Of a DNA stretch of 64,000 bases, positions 45,792 through 57,182 are shown piece by piece (the stretch's first letter is position 1; the number at the start of each line of letters is the position of its first letter). The stretch is taken from NCBI GenBank assembly GCA_039519185.1, contig CM076849.1:71109784-71173783 (forward strand), given 5' to 3'. The translations under genes and the position numbers were made by a program. The notes below the pieces were generated by a model. That model saw nothing but the letters and a program-made list of their open reading frames with translations, was not told the origin of the DNA and searched no databases. The DNA is from Astragalus membranaceus (taxonomy: Eukaryota; Streptophyta; Magnoliopsida; Fabales; Fabaceae).

Positions 45792-47273
45792 TGTTATAAT
45801 CGCAATATCAGTGCAAGTATACACGTCGTACAAGTAATAAAGTGGATAAAAGTAAGAGATCGTTCCCACGAGGATTGATTAACTTTCAGAATTCAAGTCT
45901 TTAAAACACAAGTGAAACAAGTAACAAATCGGCACTAAAAGTTGGTATCAAGACTAATAACATAAATAAAGCAAGTGAACAAGAAGTGGTTGTGAATATG
46001 GAATAGTATGAGTTGGATTGCTGCATGCAAGTAAATCTCCTCTAGTCAGACGTTATAACGTTTACACGTTATTACGTACAAATGCTATGTTGTATAGACG
46101 TTATAACGTTTGAACGCTGTTGCAAAAGAGCTGTGCTTTTCAGTCACAAAACGTCAGAGCTTCAAGTACTAGAATTCCTATGTCTAGGTTCTAAGTAGGC
46201 CTACTCTGTATTTTAAGTTCCCACAGCAATGTCCTATGAACTATTATCCATTCTATGTCTAGACTTAGATAAAAATGCCTAAATGTCTTTAGTGCACCTT
46301 TTTATTCACATAAATCTTTGAGTTCTTTTCATAGACCATGTCTGTACCTATGAATCTACTTATTTTAAGTGATCAGTTCAAAACAAGTTTGGAAATATTA
46401 ACATGCAAAGATTTAAAACGCATAAGCATCAATACTTCATAACATTAAACAAGAGGTTCATTACATGCAAAACAACAACCCAACTACCAATGTTTAGCTC
46501 ATGATGAGCATCCTTACAGAAATAAGAGGAGTTAAAATCCAAATACCGTACACAGAGAAAAGGAGACTAAACGCAAAAGATACGCCTAGGTGGCCTTCCT
46601 TCATGCACGCTGTAAAGACGTTACAACGTCTGAGCCTTACAGTAATGGTTGCGAATGAAGATGGAACTTGGGGCCTTGAGAAAATTTAAAATGAAGAAGT
46701 CTGTGTCCAGAACTTCTTTTAGAAAAACTCTCTCTGAAAAATGGAGGAAGGTGGATGATGAATGGAGTCGTGTGTAATCCGCATGGTGCACCCTTGCCTT
46801 TTTGTAGAGAGAGAATAGCCATGGTCAAAAGAGGGTCACATGCTTGCTGATGTCATTCCCCACCTTCCAAGTTTGCTTGCGAGTTGACTCTGCCCTGAAG
46901 TGACACCGCACTGCTACAGTGCGTCAGCCGCGTCAGCGCTGAGGAGAGAGAAGATCTTCTTCATTTCCAGATCTTTGACCATCACTACATGCGCGCCAAA
47001 ATGAGATATTATTTTCTTGCTCTGCTGCCCTTCTTCAGACGTGATGAGAGACGTTGCCACGTTTGGATTACTGCACAAACACAAGAAGCATCAAAACGCT
47101 CACAAAGGCGCCAATTGGCACCAAAATGCCTAGAACTTGTAATTTAGCCCCTTTCTAACTAAAAGCAATAAACTAACAGAAACTTTACTAGAAACAACCT
47201 ACTATTGCCAGAGAACTTGCATGATTTAACTTTGAATAAGTATAAATAACTCATATAAATATGAGTTATCACA
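45792..47273 (-). repeat. Athila 3' LTR (1482 bp)
   Basis: On the minus strand it starts TGTGATAACTCATATTTATA directly after the purine tract. It ends with the Athila-style phrase cgacgtgtatacttgcactg..attataaca. It contains at least three copies of the ACGT-N4-ACGT motif (46048, 46096, 46616). The 5' LTR lies outside the window. Confidence 0.85.
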
Positions 47274-47290
47274 CCCCCAAACTTAAACCC
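47274..47290 (-). promoter_or_regulatory. Athila polypurine tract
   Basis: Minus-strand GGGTTTAAGTTTGGGGG abuts the LTR start TGTGATAA, preceded by TTGAGGACAAGCAA, the usual text before Athila 3' LTRs. Confidence 0.85.
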
Positions 47291-48610
47291 TTGCTTGTCC
47301 TCAAGCAATTGAAATACAACATATGAAAAGATGCAAGAAACTAAATACACCAACAGTTTACACCCTGCTCATCTATTCAAAAATTTTCTTCAAGGGGCTA
47401 ATTTCTTCAGACTTACACTACACACTCACGCACCAATGCACAATTACATTCTAGATTCATTACTGCCCAAAGTGAGTGTGTGATCTCTGTATCAATTCTT
47501 TTCCTAGCTAGGTTCAGAAGCTACCCTAGCCTATGAAAGAGTGGTTTCCAAATGGTGAGAGTATAACATCTTTCAAAACAAAGAGTAGGCTAACATTTTC
47601 ACATAAGACATGAGGGTTAATTGAAGCACAACTAAGGGTCTTATCTTGGGTGCTAGGACTAGATTTGTGCAACTACTTTTCTAACTCACACAACACAAAA
47701 CACACAGCTGCAACCCCTCATTACTGAGCAAGTTTTCTTTTGATTTTCTTCACTTTTGGTTTTGGAGCTTTTGTGATTTTTCTCCTTTGTTGATCCTTTG
47801 GATTTGACAATTTAGGATTGAGATAATTGGGGTACCCAGTATTTGTTTCGGGAATTTGCAGCAAACACAGAGGACATGTGGATTTTTCCACTTATTTGAA
47901 ACAACACACACTTTTTTGGTCTTTTTGGAGTAGACGTTATAACGTTTATAGGAGAGACGCTACAACGTTTGATAACACAGAACACAACACACAAACACAC
48001 ACGGCATACGTTATAACGTTACGGGTAGACGTTACAACGTTGCACTCACACTACACAAGCACTAATCATCCTACAGTCTTTGCACCCAGCCTTAGTACAA
48101 CCTGATATACCCCCAAACTTAGCTTCTACTGCTACTCTGAGTTTTTAATCAAGTTCTACCATCACCATAGTCAACCAGCACTAGCTTTGCATCATTTAGT
48201 CCTTAGCTAACTAGGTTTTCCTCAAAACAGAGTTTGTGTGGAAGCAGTAATCAATTCTATTCATTTAAGCATGCATCAGCTACTCACACACATTCACACC
48301 AAGTCATTCTTAGATTTAGCCCAAAGAGAAACATTTTTGATGATTACTCGCGTAGGGAAGTAAACTGATTTTGCATTTGATTTCATGCATACACGAAACA
48401 TAAAAATGATCCTCCCCCCCCAAACAAAAAGATGAGCAGTGTCCCCACTGCTCACTGAATTTTGAAAAAATGAGAGAGGAACATTCACACAAAACAGAAA
48501 CAAAACAACCACTGACTACTAACTCTCCAGACGTTGTAACGTCTGGACAGCTATTTATTTGTACTGAAATTGCAAACTATAACTATTCTACTGCTAAAAA
48601 GAGGGCTAAC
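47291..48610 (-). other. Athila 3' untranslated region
   Basis: About 1.3 kb without a convincing gene between the stop of the env-position frame (48611) and the purine tract. It holds five copies of the ACGT-N4-ACGT motif, a C run at 48413-48421 and a small hairpin (gagcagtg..cactgctc near 48433-48456). Confidence 0.7.
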
Positions 48611-48662
48611 TTACTTGTTCAGAGCACCAGACCTGAGCCTTCCACTTTGTCTGGCTGGGATG
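48611..48662 (-). pseudogene. Separated C-terminal tail of the Athila env-position gene
   Basis: Reading through the LARD insertion point, the env-position frame continues here for about 15 codons to a TAA at 48611-48613. The last five bases (48658-48662, ggatg) are the target duplication. The bulk of the gene is at 58974-61277. Confidence 0.65.
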
Positions 48663-49349
48663 TGTAACACCCTAAAATATTTAATTAAATTATTTAATGA
48701 AGTATTTAGAAATTTAAATTAATTAAGTGGATATAATTTAATTATCAGAAAATTATATTAAAAGGTGTAGGGGGTATTAGAAGATGGAGGTGCCAAATTA
48801 GATGGACTTGGGCTTAAGTGAGAAGCCCAAGCCCATGAATTAAGTCATATGCGAAGTAGCAAGGCACAAGGGGTTAGGGTTCCCTAGCTATCATTTGCGA
48901 AAGTTGAGAAAGAGAGAAAGGAAGAGAGGAGCGTGAGAAAGAGAGAGAGAACAAGGGGGCGGCCAAGAGGAGAAGGAGGAGAGGATTCGAAGATCAAGAG
49001 GAAGGGATCTCCGTTGTTGCTGTGGCTCTGTAGGTGACTTCTCCTAGGGCATCGAATTCTTCTCTTGAAAAGGTTAGGGGAGCTCTATCCTTCCATCTAA
49101 TACATTCTATGATAGGTCCTAGATCTAAAGTTCATGCTAGATTTCGTGATGTTCTTGATGTTCTTTGCGTTTCTTGATGTTCTTGATTGTTAACTTCCAT
49201 ATATGTTCATCGTGATGTGTTTGCGAATTCGATTCATTGTTTGGTGTGATCTATGAAATTGTATTATTGGTGGTGATATGCGCATATGTTGAGAATCCAT
49301 AATTGTGATCCACGTGTTTGGTTTGTTTGAGGTGAGGTCGCATAGGTGT

Positions 49350-49770
49350 TGTGGGTGTTGGGGCGCCTAGGGCGCCAAGATGATGTTGGTGACGTTTTCA
49401 ATTGAATTTTTGGTAAAATTGAGTTTTGGGTGATTTCGAAAATAAATAGGTGCATTTTTGGTTGCTGGAAAAATTGGAGTTTTTACCCTTTAAAATTGTT
49501 AAGAAAACCAATTTTTAGTGTTAAAAAGTGTTGAACAAAATTCTGGATGTGCTGCTGTTTTCTGGGCGCTGGGCGCCTGAGGCGTGTGCGTTGTGCGTGT
49601 GTGCGCGCCTGGGCGCTGGGCGCCTGTGGCGCTGTGTTGCGTGTTGCGTTGTGCGCGCGCCTGGGCGCTAGGCGCCCGTGCCGTGTTGTGTTGCGCTGTG
49701 TTGCGCGTGGTTGCTCCTGGGCGCTGGGCGCCAGTGCCCGTGTTGCCTGGTTGCCTGGGCGCCTAAGGCG
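49350..49770. repeat. GC-rich palindromic island in the LARD LTR
   Basis: Words gggcgcc, ggcgcctagggcgcc and gcgctgggcgcc recur about ten times, each partly self-complementary, in an otherwise AT-rich LTR. The copy in the 3' LTR is split by the palindromic insertion at 55085. Confidence 0.8.
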
Positions 49771-50034
49771 CCAATTTCCAGCATGTTGCCTGATTTTTCC
49801 CAAACGTATTTTTAACATAACTTTTGACTCAGACGTCCGTTTTGAACGATTCGAAAAGTGTCGTGAAGCTTTTTACGTTGTCTATCTATGGGTCCAATTT
49901 TTAAAATGAAAAATTGTTATTTTCTAACTGTTTGTGGGCGCCCAAGTGGCTGTCCCCGGTGATCGTCCCAGTGACATTGAAAATTGACATGGAGTTCCTT
50001 AAAAACCCCTTTTGGTGTATAAACAACAGTTTTA

Positions 50035-50480
50035 ACGTGGTAGTGTCAAAATGACTGTTTTGCCCCTAGTGGCTAAAGTTAATGATAATGATGTGTAAAT
50101 GACGAGGATGCCCTTGGTGGCTAGTTAAATGACTGTTTCGCCCTTAGTGGCTATTTATTATTAGTTATGACGTGTGAAAGTCTGTTTTGCCCTTGGTGGC
50201 TAATAATAATTATAATGACGTGTAAAAGCCTGTTCTGCCCTTTGTGGTGATTATTATATATAATGATGTGTAAATGACGAGGATGCCCTTGGTGGCTAGT
50301 TAAATGACTGTTCCGCCCTTAGTGGCTGTTGTTAATTATAGTAATGTGTAAATGACTGTTCCGCCCTTAGTGGCTGTTGTTAATTATAGTGATGTGTAAA
50401 TGACTGTTCTGCCCTTTGTGGTTATTATTATTATAGTGACGTGAAAATGACGTTTTGCCCTCAGTGGCTATTATTTGAGT
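50035..50480. repeat. Tandem repeats of about 48 bp in the LARD LTR
   Basis: The unit carries tgactgttccgcccttagtggct followed by ttgttaattatag..atgtgtaaa. About nine full or partial copies with small changes; two adjacent copies at 50312-50408 are almost identical. The same array is in the 3' LTR at about 56170-56610. Confidence 0.85.
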
Positions 50481-51402
50481 TGATTGATAATTATGTGTAA
50501 GTGACGATGAAAACCCAGTGACGTTTTGAGGCCCGAAGGGCTAAGTGATGTTAAGGTCTAAATGGCCTAGTGACGTTGTGTGCTGATTGTGAATTTGACA
50601 GGTGCTGTGCTCTTTGCGAGCAAACCGGTAAGTGACGGGTCACATAGTTGACCATGAATTGAATAATTGTGTGTTTGTGTATTGTGAGTGGTGTATATCA
50701 TAGTGTCTCATGCCCATATGCATAAACCTAGTGACGTTTTTGGGGCCTGAGTGGCTAAGTGACGATGAGACCTTAAGGGCTAAGCGACGTTTTGTGAAAA
50801 GGTACCTTCATGCATATACCCGCGAGTGGGTTGCATTTCATAAATCTACATGACATGAGATGAGTTATTGCAAGCGATGCGAATGATGACTGTGATGTGA
50901 TATTTGGTGTTTTTGGATGCTGATTGTTCTAGTGCGTGGCCCAGGATTAGTACTTATCATATTTTCTATTATATGGATTGAAATGATGCTCACCCTTTCC
51001 TGTTTGAATGTTGCCCCCATGTTGGTAACGTGCAGGTGATTCTTAGTGAAGGCCTTTAGCTTCACTCCTTGAGTAGAGTCGTCATGCTCTGATATGTAAC
51101 ACTAGGGAGGGGAATGAATGTTGTGTAAGTCATTATGACTGTTGTGGTTATTGGATTTTAGTGTTGCAAGCCTGGCATAGTTGTAATGCCTTTTCTGATT
51201 AAACTGTTGGATTTTGGATGCGAAGTTGTAATTTAATTGATAATGATGTTTTGAAGTTATTATAAGACTGTTTTCGAAAAGCGAGTTATTTGAAGTGTGA
51301 CGTTTGACGAAGTAAGTGTGACATCCCTTGAGGTGTAATTGAATTTTGAAAACTCTGATATTTTTATTTAAACAAATTACCGGGTAGAAAAGGGGTGTTA
51401 CA

Positions 51403-54112
51403 TTAGTGGTATCAGAGCAATGGTTGGTCCGTCCGGCCATGTCATCGAGTCGTTGTGTCAGATAGTGACCAACTGTTGTCTTTCAGTGCTGACCATTGTT
51501 TATGTTGCTGGTACGCCAAAAGTTTCCATCGGTAAGTGAACTAGTGGGGGAGATGTCCCTACTAGTGTTGTGTGCCTTATTGTGTTTTCGGTGTGTAAAT
51601 TGCGTTTGTGGGTTGTGGTCCTTATTGTTGACCTCCTTGCTGCGTGTTTCTAAATGGTATGCTCTGTTGTTTAAATGCGCACATGTGTTTTGGTTGGTAT
51701 TGAGCTCGGTGTACCCTGCATCATATTCAAATTAATTGCCGCTTGTTGTAAAATATTAGATTGACATGCACTCAGATGCTCTTGTAATTGATGTTTGTTG
51801 TTAGATGTTGACTTGACATGTATTCGCATGCTCATGCATTTGTAAAGTATAATATTACATGCTCACCATCCTGAGTTGGTTGTCCCTTGAGTGTGAACAA
51901 ACATGATTGCATTTTAAAATGGTAATTACAGCCTATGTTGCTTGACTGACCTTGTCATGTGTGTCTGCTGTGCCTGTATGCTACTGATAGCTTACCTTGT
52001 TGCTTGTTACCCTCCTATGTTGCTTTGTCCGAACTGTCTTAAGTAGTCGACGGTAAGCCTCTGTGAGAAGTCTTGTGCAATGTGATTTGATGTTTGGAAA
52101 CCAAATGCGTTGTAAAATTATTTTATGGACTATTTTAAGTTGTTACTGCACTAATAGCTACCGTGGTGTTTTAATCACTACAAGTGAAAATGTTTTCATT
52201 CAAGTGTACTAATTTGGTCCTCAACTCTTTTGGAAAATTGCGACCGGATGTAAATATTTTAGCTGAGAACTACCACATCATTGAGTTACTATTTTGACTT
52301 GCCTAATTTCCTCTAGGTGTAACCTTGCGTGCCGGAGTTTTATGACAAAATCTCTTGGTTGTTACTTATGGATTTCTATCATGTGGTTTTGAAAATCTAA
52401 AAGTAAAGTGATTTCTGAAAGTGCTTTTGAACGTCCATTAAACACTTTTACGGCTGGATGCCGAGATTAGCATTGAAAATCACTTTTATAAACGATTCGG
52501 ATTTTGTTTTAGCGGTTGCACTCTTGCGATATGCGTTACGTGGTTTTAAAAATCTTAAGATTTAGAAATGTGCATTTTGGACGCTTGTGCACTGGGGCCG
52601 AATTAACTAATTACTGTAAATGTTAATATAACTATTCTTTTGGGCTGACTAGTTGTAAAAAGGTTTTATATGTTAACCGTGTTCCTGTGTACTTAGTTGA
52701 TAATGTTTCGTGGATTATCCTGAGCTAATTGCTATTGCTGTTTTATTTAAATAATTGTTGCTGTTTCTGAAAAATGATCATTGCTGTTTTCAGAAAATAA
52801 TGTTGCTGTTTTATTCGGATAATTGTTATGGTTTTCTGCAAAATGACTATTGCTGGAAATGATTGTCGCTGCCTTTTTAAAAGTTGTTGTTGCTGCTTCC
52901 TAAGGCCGCTGTCAGTACTTTCAAAAATAACTGTTACTGTCCCTACCTTCTGGACTGTAATTTCAAATATTACATTTTCGCACTTCCACTTACAAATATT
53001 TTTGAGGTAAAAGGAGTACCGTCTTTAGTGATATGTCGAATGTACGACTGTTGTGCTGTTTGAATTTTTGTGCATTGGGTGTTCACTGATTCTTAGTCAT
53101 AAAATTTTCTTAGTGCCATATTCCTTAATCCTTTGATCTTGAACACCTTGTGATATGATTTTATGTTATATGTAAATGTTGTGTTATTGAGAATTATTGT
53201 TGCAGTTTTTCTGAAAACTACTGTTACTGTTTTTGTGAAAATTATTGTTGTTACTTCCTGAAAAACTATTGCTGTTGTTGCCATGTTACATTACGCCATT
53301 GTTTCCGTGCCGTGTGCCTTGTTGTTGCTATATTTACGCATTTGGTGAACTTTCTCGTGATGTTGCTGACGCTATTGTTGTCGTTGTTTTGCTTTTGTTG
53401 CGGTTTTTCTGGAAATTATTGAGGCTGTTTTCTGAAAAATATTGCTACTGCTTTTCCGGAAACTATATTGGCTGTTTTTTCAGGAGAATAAATGTTACTG
53501 TTTTCTGAAAAGTGCTGTTACTGTTCCTAACTTATGCGCTTCCCCTATTTTTATGAGTTGTGCCTAATTCGATTGTTAACCGTTGCCGGTGCCTTAGTGC
53601 CCGATTGTGTGACTGAGTTGTTAATATTGTGTTGTTGATGATGTTGCTCTGTTGTTGGTTTTTAGTTGTTGGTGTCGCCGAGTGGCAATTGTAGTTGTTG
53701 ATGTCGCCTGAGTGGCAATTGTGATTGTTGATGTCGCCTGGGTGGCAAAGTTGTTTGTGGATGACTGTTGTCGTGTTACTAAAATTATGAGACTTTTTGT
53801 ACGACTGTTATGCACCCTGTGAATTTCGTTGTGATGCTATTGATGATTGAAGTATTTTGTTATCCTTATGGGTAGATGAGTGGGGTAGGATGCGAGCTAG
53901 TTTATCAGAGTAGCGCAGCGGAGTAGAGAGTGAGTCTGATTATTACTGCTTGAAGTTACCTGGCTGAACAAGTAGGAGGGACGGCCGCCCAAGCACTTAC
54001 CGCCGGTAATCAGAGCAATAGTAATCAGCATGAATGATAGCACTAGTTGTCTAGGTGGCCTTAGAGGGAGAGTGTTGGCGTTGACAGGTGAATTTCGAGG
54101 ACGAAATATTCT
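51403..54112 (+). other. Coding-less interior of the LARD
   Basis: No gag or pol domain in any frame. Between about 52728 and 53535 a degenerate motif ttgctgttttctgaaaa recurs roughly fifteen times at irregular spacing. At 53660-53755 three copies of gttgatgtcgcctgagtggcaa lie in tandem (about 31-bp unit). The start of the interior, up to 52700, has no clear repeats. Confidence 0.8.
51407..51418 (+). promoter_or_regulatory. LARD primer-binding site (initiator tRNA-Met)
   Basis: TGGTATCAGAGC starts four bases after the LTR end (CA at 51401-51402) and is the standard plant PBS complementary to the 3' end of initiator tRNA-Met. Confidence 0.93.
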
Positions 54113-54126
54113 AAGTGGGGGAGAGT
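54113..54126 (+). promoter_or_regulatory. LARD polypurine tract
   Basis: AAGTGGGGGAGAGT lies directly before the TG of the 3' LTR; the upstream phrase gaggacgaaatattct is common before plant LTR purine tracts. Confidence 0.85.
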
Positions 54127-55084
54127 TGTAACACCCTAAAATATTTAATTAAATTATTTAATGAAGTATTTAGAAATTTAAATTAATTAAGTGGATATAA
54201 TTTAATTATCATAAAATTATATTAAAAGGTGTAGGGGGTATTAGAAGATGGAGGTGCCAAATTAGATGGACTTGGGCTTAAGTGAGAAGCCCAAGCCCAT
54301 GAATTAAGTCATATGCGAAGTAGCAAGGCACAAGGGGTTAGGGTTCCCTAGCTATCATTTGCGAAAGTTGAGAAAGAGAGAAAGGAAGAGAGGAGCGTGA
54401 GAAAGAGAGAGAGAACAAGGGGGCGGCCAAGAGGAGAAGGAGGAGAGGATTCGAAGATCAAGAGGAAGGGATCTCCGTTGTTGCTGTGGCTCTGTAGGTG
54501 ACTTCTCCTAGGGCATCGAATTCTTCTCTTGAAAAGGTTAGGGGAGCTCTATCCTTCCATCTAATACATTCTATGATAGGTCCTAGATCTAAAGTTCATG
54601 CTAGATTTCGTGATGTTCTTGATGTTCTTTGCGTTTCTTGATGTTCTTGATTGTTAACTTCCATATATGTTCATCGTGATGTGTTTGCGAATTCGATTCA
54701 TTGTTTGGTGTGATCTATGAAATTGTATTATTGGTGGTGATATGCGCATATGTTGAGAATCCATAATTGTGATCCACGTGTTTGGTTTGTTTGAGGTGAG
54801 GTCGCATAGGTGTTGTGGGTGTTGGGGCGCCTAGGGCGCCAAGATGATGTTGGTGACGTTTTCAACTGAATTTTTGGTAAAATTGAGTTTTGGGTGATTT
54901 CGAAAATAAATAGGTGCATTTTTGGTTGCTGGAAAAATTGGAGTTTTTACGCTTTAAAATTGTTAAGAAAACCAATTTTTAGTGTTAAAAAGTGTTGAAC
55001 AAAATTCTGGATGTGCTGCTGTTTTCTGGGCGCTGGGCGCCTGAGGCGTGTGCGTTGTGCGTGTGTGCGCGCCTGGGCGCTGGG

Positions 55085-55739
55085 TGTAACAGCCCAGGTC
55101 CACCGCAGCGGCCACCCCGGCCCCACTGTTACCTCACGGTCTTTTCTACCCCCCTTGTAGAATTTTTGCCTTCCGTGGGAATCGAACCTTGCACCTGAGG
55201 CATAAGTGCAAGTTAAACCCCCTTCCCACTACCAATTGAGCGCGCGATCAATTGGTAGTGGGAAGGGGGTTTAACTTGCACTTATGCCTCAGGTGCAAGG
55301 TTCGATTCCCACGGAAGGCAAAAATTCTACAAGGGGGGTAGAAAAGACCGTGAGGTAACAGTGGGGCCGGGGTGGCCGCTGCGGTGGACCTGGGCTGTTA
55401 CATAAAAAGGCGCCTTTTTATTGTAACAGCCCAGGTCCACCGCAGCGGCCACCCCGGTCCCACTGTTACCTCACGGTCTTCTCTACCCCTCTTGTAGAAT
55501 TTTTGCCTTCCGTGGGAATCGAACCTTGCACCTGAGGCATAAGTGCAAGTTAAACCCCCTTCCCACTACCAATTGATCGCGCGCTCAATTGGTAGTGGGA
55601 AGGGGGTTTAACTTGCACTTATGCCTCAGGTGCAAGGTTCGATTCCCACGGAAGGCAAAAATTCTACAAGAGGGGTAGAGAAGACCGTGAGGTAACAGTG
55701 GGACCGGGGTGGCCGCTGCGGTGGACCTGGGCTGTTACA
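55085..55739. mobile_element. Double-palindrome insertion element with tRNA-like boxes, 655 bp
   Basis: Flanked by ctggg on both sides (55080-55084 and 55740-55744); the 5' LTR shows the unoccupied site. It consists of two 318-bp units (55085-55402 and 55422-55739) and a 19-bp spacer TAAAAAGGCGCCTTTTTAT. Each unit is a palindrome with 154-bp arms and a 10-nt loop (agcgcgcgat; in unit 2 its reverse complement). Arms within a unit match, while the two units differ at about three arm positions. Unit ends TGTAACAGCC..GGCTGTTACA have TG..CA form. A 5-bp TSD points to LTR-type integrase. I know no named family with this structure. Confidence 0.85.
55249..55330 (+). other. tRNA-like box pair in an arm of the palindromic element
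   Basis: AATTGGTAGTGGG (A-box-like, about 55250-55262) and GGTTCGATTCC (perfect B box, about 55299-55309) are spaced as in a tRNA gene. The T-arm stem is imperfect and no acceptor stem is seen. Because of the palindromes the same boxes occur four times, twice on each strand, so Pol III transcription could proceed in both directions (inference). Confidence 0.5.
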
Positions 55740-57182
55740 CTGGGCGCCTGTGGCGCTGTGTTGCGTGTTGCGTTGTGCGCGCGCCTGGGCGCTAGGCGCC
55801 CGTGCCGTGTTGTGTTACGCTGTGTTGCGCGTGGTTGCTCCTGGGCGCTGGGCGCCAGTGCCCGTGTTGCCTGGTTGCCTGGGCGCCTAAGGCGCCAATT
55901 TCCAGCATGTTGCCTGATTTTTCCCAAACGTATTTTTAACATAACTTTTGACTCAGACGTCCGTTTTGAACGATTCGAAAAGTGTCGTGAAGCTTTTTAC
56001 GTTGTCTATCTATGGGTCCAATTTTTAAAATGAAAAATTGTTATTTTCTGACTGTTTGTGGGCGCCCAAGTGGCTGTCCCCGGTGATCGTCCCAGTGACA
56101 TTGAAAATTGACATGGAGTTCCTTAAAAACCCCTTTTGGTGTATAAACAACAGTTTTAACGTGGTAGTGTCAAAATGACTGTTTTGCCCCTAGTGGCTAA
56201 AGTTAATGATAATGATGTGTAAATGACGAGGATGCCCTTGGTGGCTAGTTAAATGACTGTTTCGCCCTTAGTGGCTATTTATTATTAGTTATGACGTGTG
56301 AAAGTCTCTTTTGCCCTTGGTGGCTAATAATAATTATAATGACGTGTAAAAGCCTGTTCTGCCCTTTGTGGTGATTATTATATATAATGATGTGTAAATG
56401 ACGAGGATGCCCTTGGTGGCTAGTTAAATGACTGTTCCGCCCTTAGTGGCTGTTGTTAATTATAGTAATGTGTAAATGACTGTTCCGCCCTTAGTGGCTG
56501 TTGTTAATTATAGTGATGTGTAAATGACTGTTCTGCCCTTTGTGGTTATTATTATTATAGTGACGTGAAAATGACGTTTTGCCCTCAGTGGCTATTATTT
56601 GAGTTGATTGATAATTATGTGTAAGTGACGATGAAAACCCAGTGACGTTTTGAGGCCCGAAGGGCTAAGTGATGTTAAGGTCTAAATGGCCTAGTGACGT
56701 TGTGTGCTGATTGTGAATTTGACAGGTGCTGTGCTCTTTGCGAGCAAACCGGTAAGTGACGGGTCACATAGTTGACCATGAATTGAATAATTGTGTGTTT
56801 GTGTATTGTGAGTGGTGTATATCATAGTGTCTCATGCCCATATGCATAAACCTAGTGACGTTTTTGGGGCCTGAGTGGCTAAGTGACGATGAGGCCTTAA
56901 GGGCTAAGCGACGTTTTGTGAAAAGGTACCTTCATGCATATACCCGCGAGTGGGTTGCATTTCATAAATCTACATGACATGAGATGAGTTATTGCAAGCG
57001 ATGCGAATGATGACTGTGATGTGATATTTGGTGTTTTTGGATGCTGATTGTTCTAGTGCGTGGCCCAGGATTAGTACTTATCATATTTTCTATTATATGG
57101 ATTGAAATGATGCTCACCCTTTCCTGTTTGAATGTTGCCCCCATGTTGGTAACGTGCAGGTGATTCTTAGTGAAGGCCTTTA

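Larger units (their letters stand above)
48663..51402 (+). repeat. LARD 5' LTR (2740 bp)
   Basis: Complete LTR. It contains a GC-rich island of gggcgctgggcgcc words (49350-49770), a tandem repeat region (about 50035-50480) and the intact CACTA target site (tta at about 51056-51058). Its Ala/Arg-rich open frames in the GC island are compositional, not genes. Confidence 0.95.

Noticed and set aside
49547..49909. Ala/Arg/Cys-rich frames on both strands in the LARD LTR (and at 55664-56033)
   Set aside because: They arise from the GC-rich gggcgcc island; no domain, and the LTR is non-coding.
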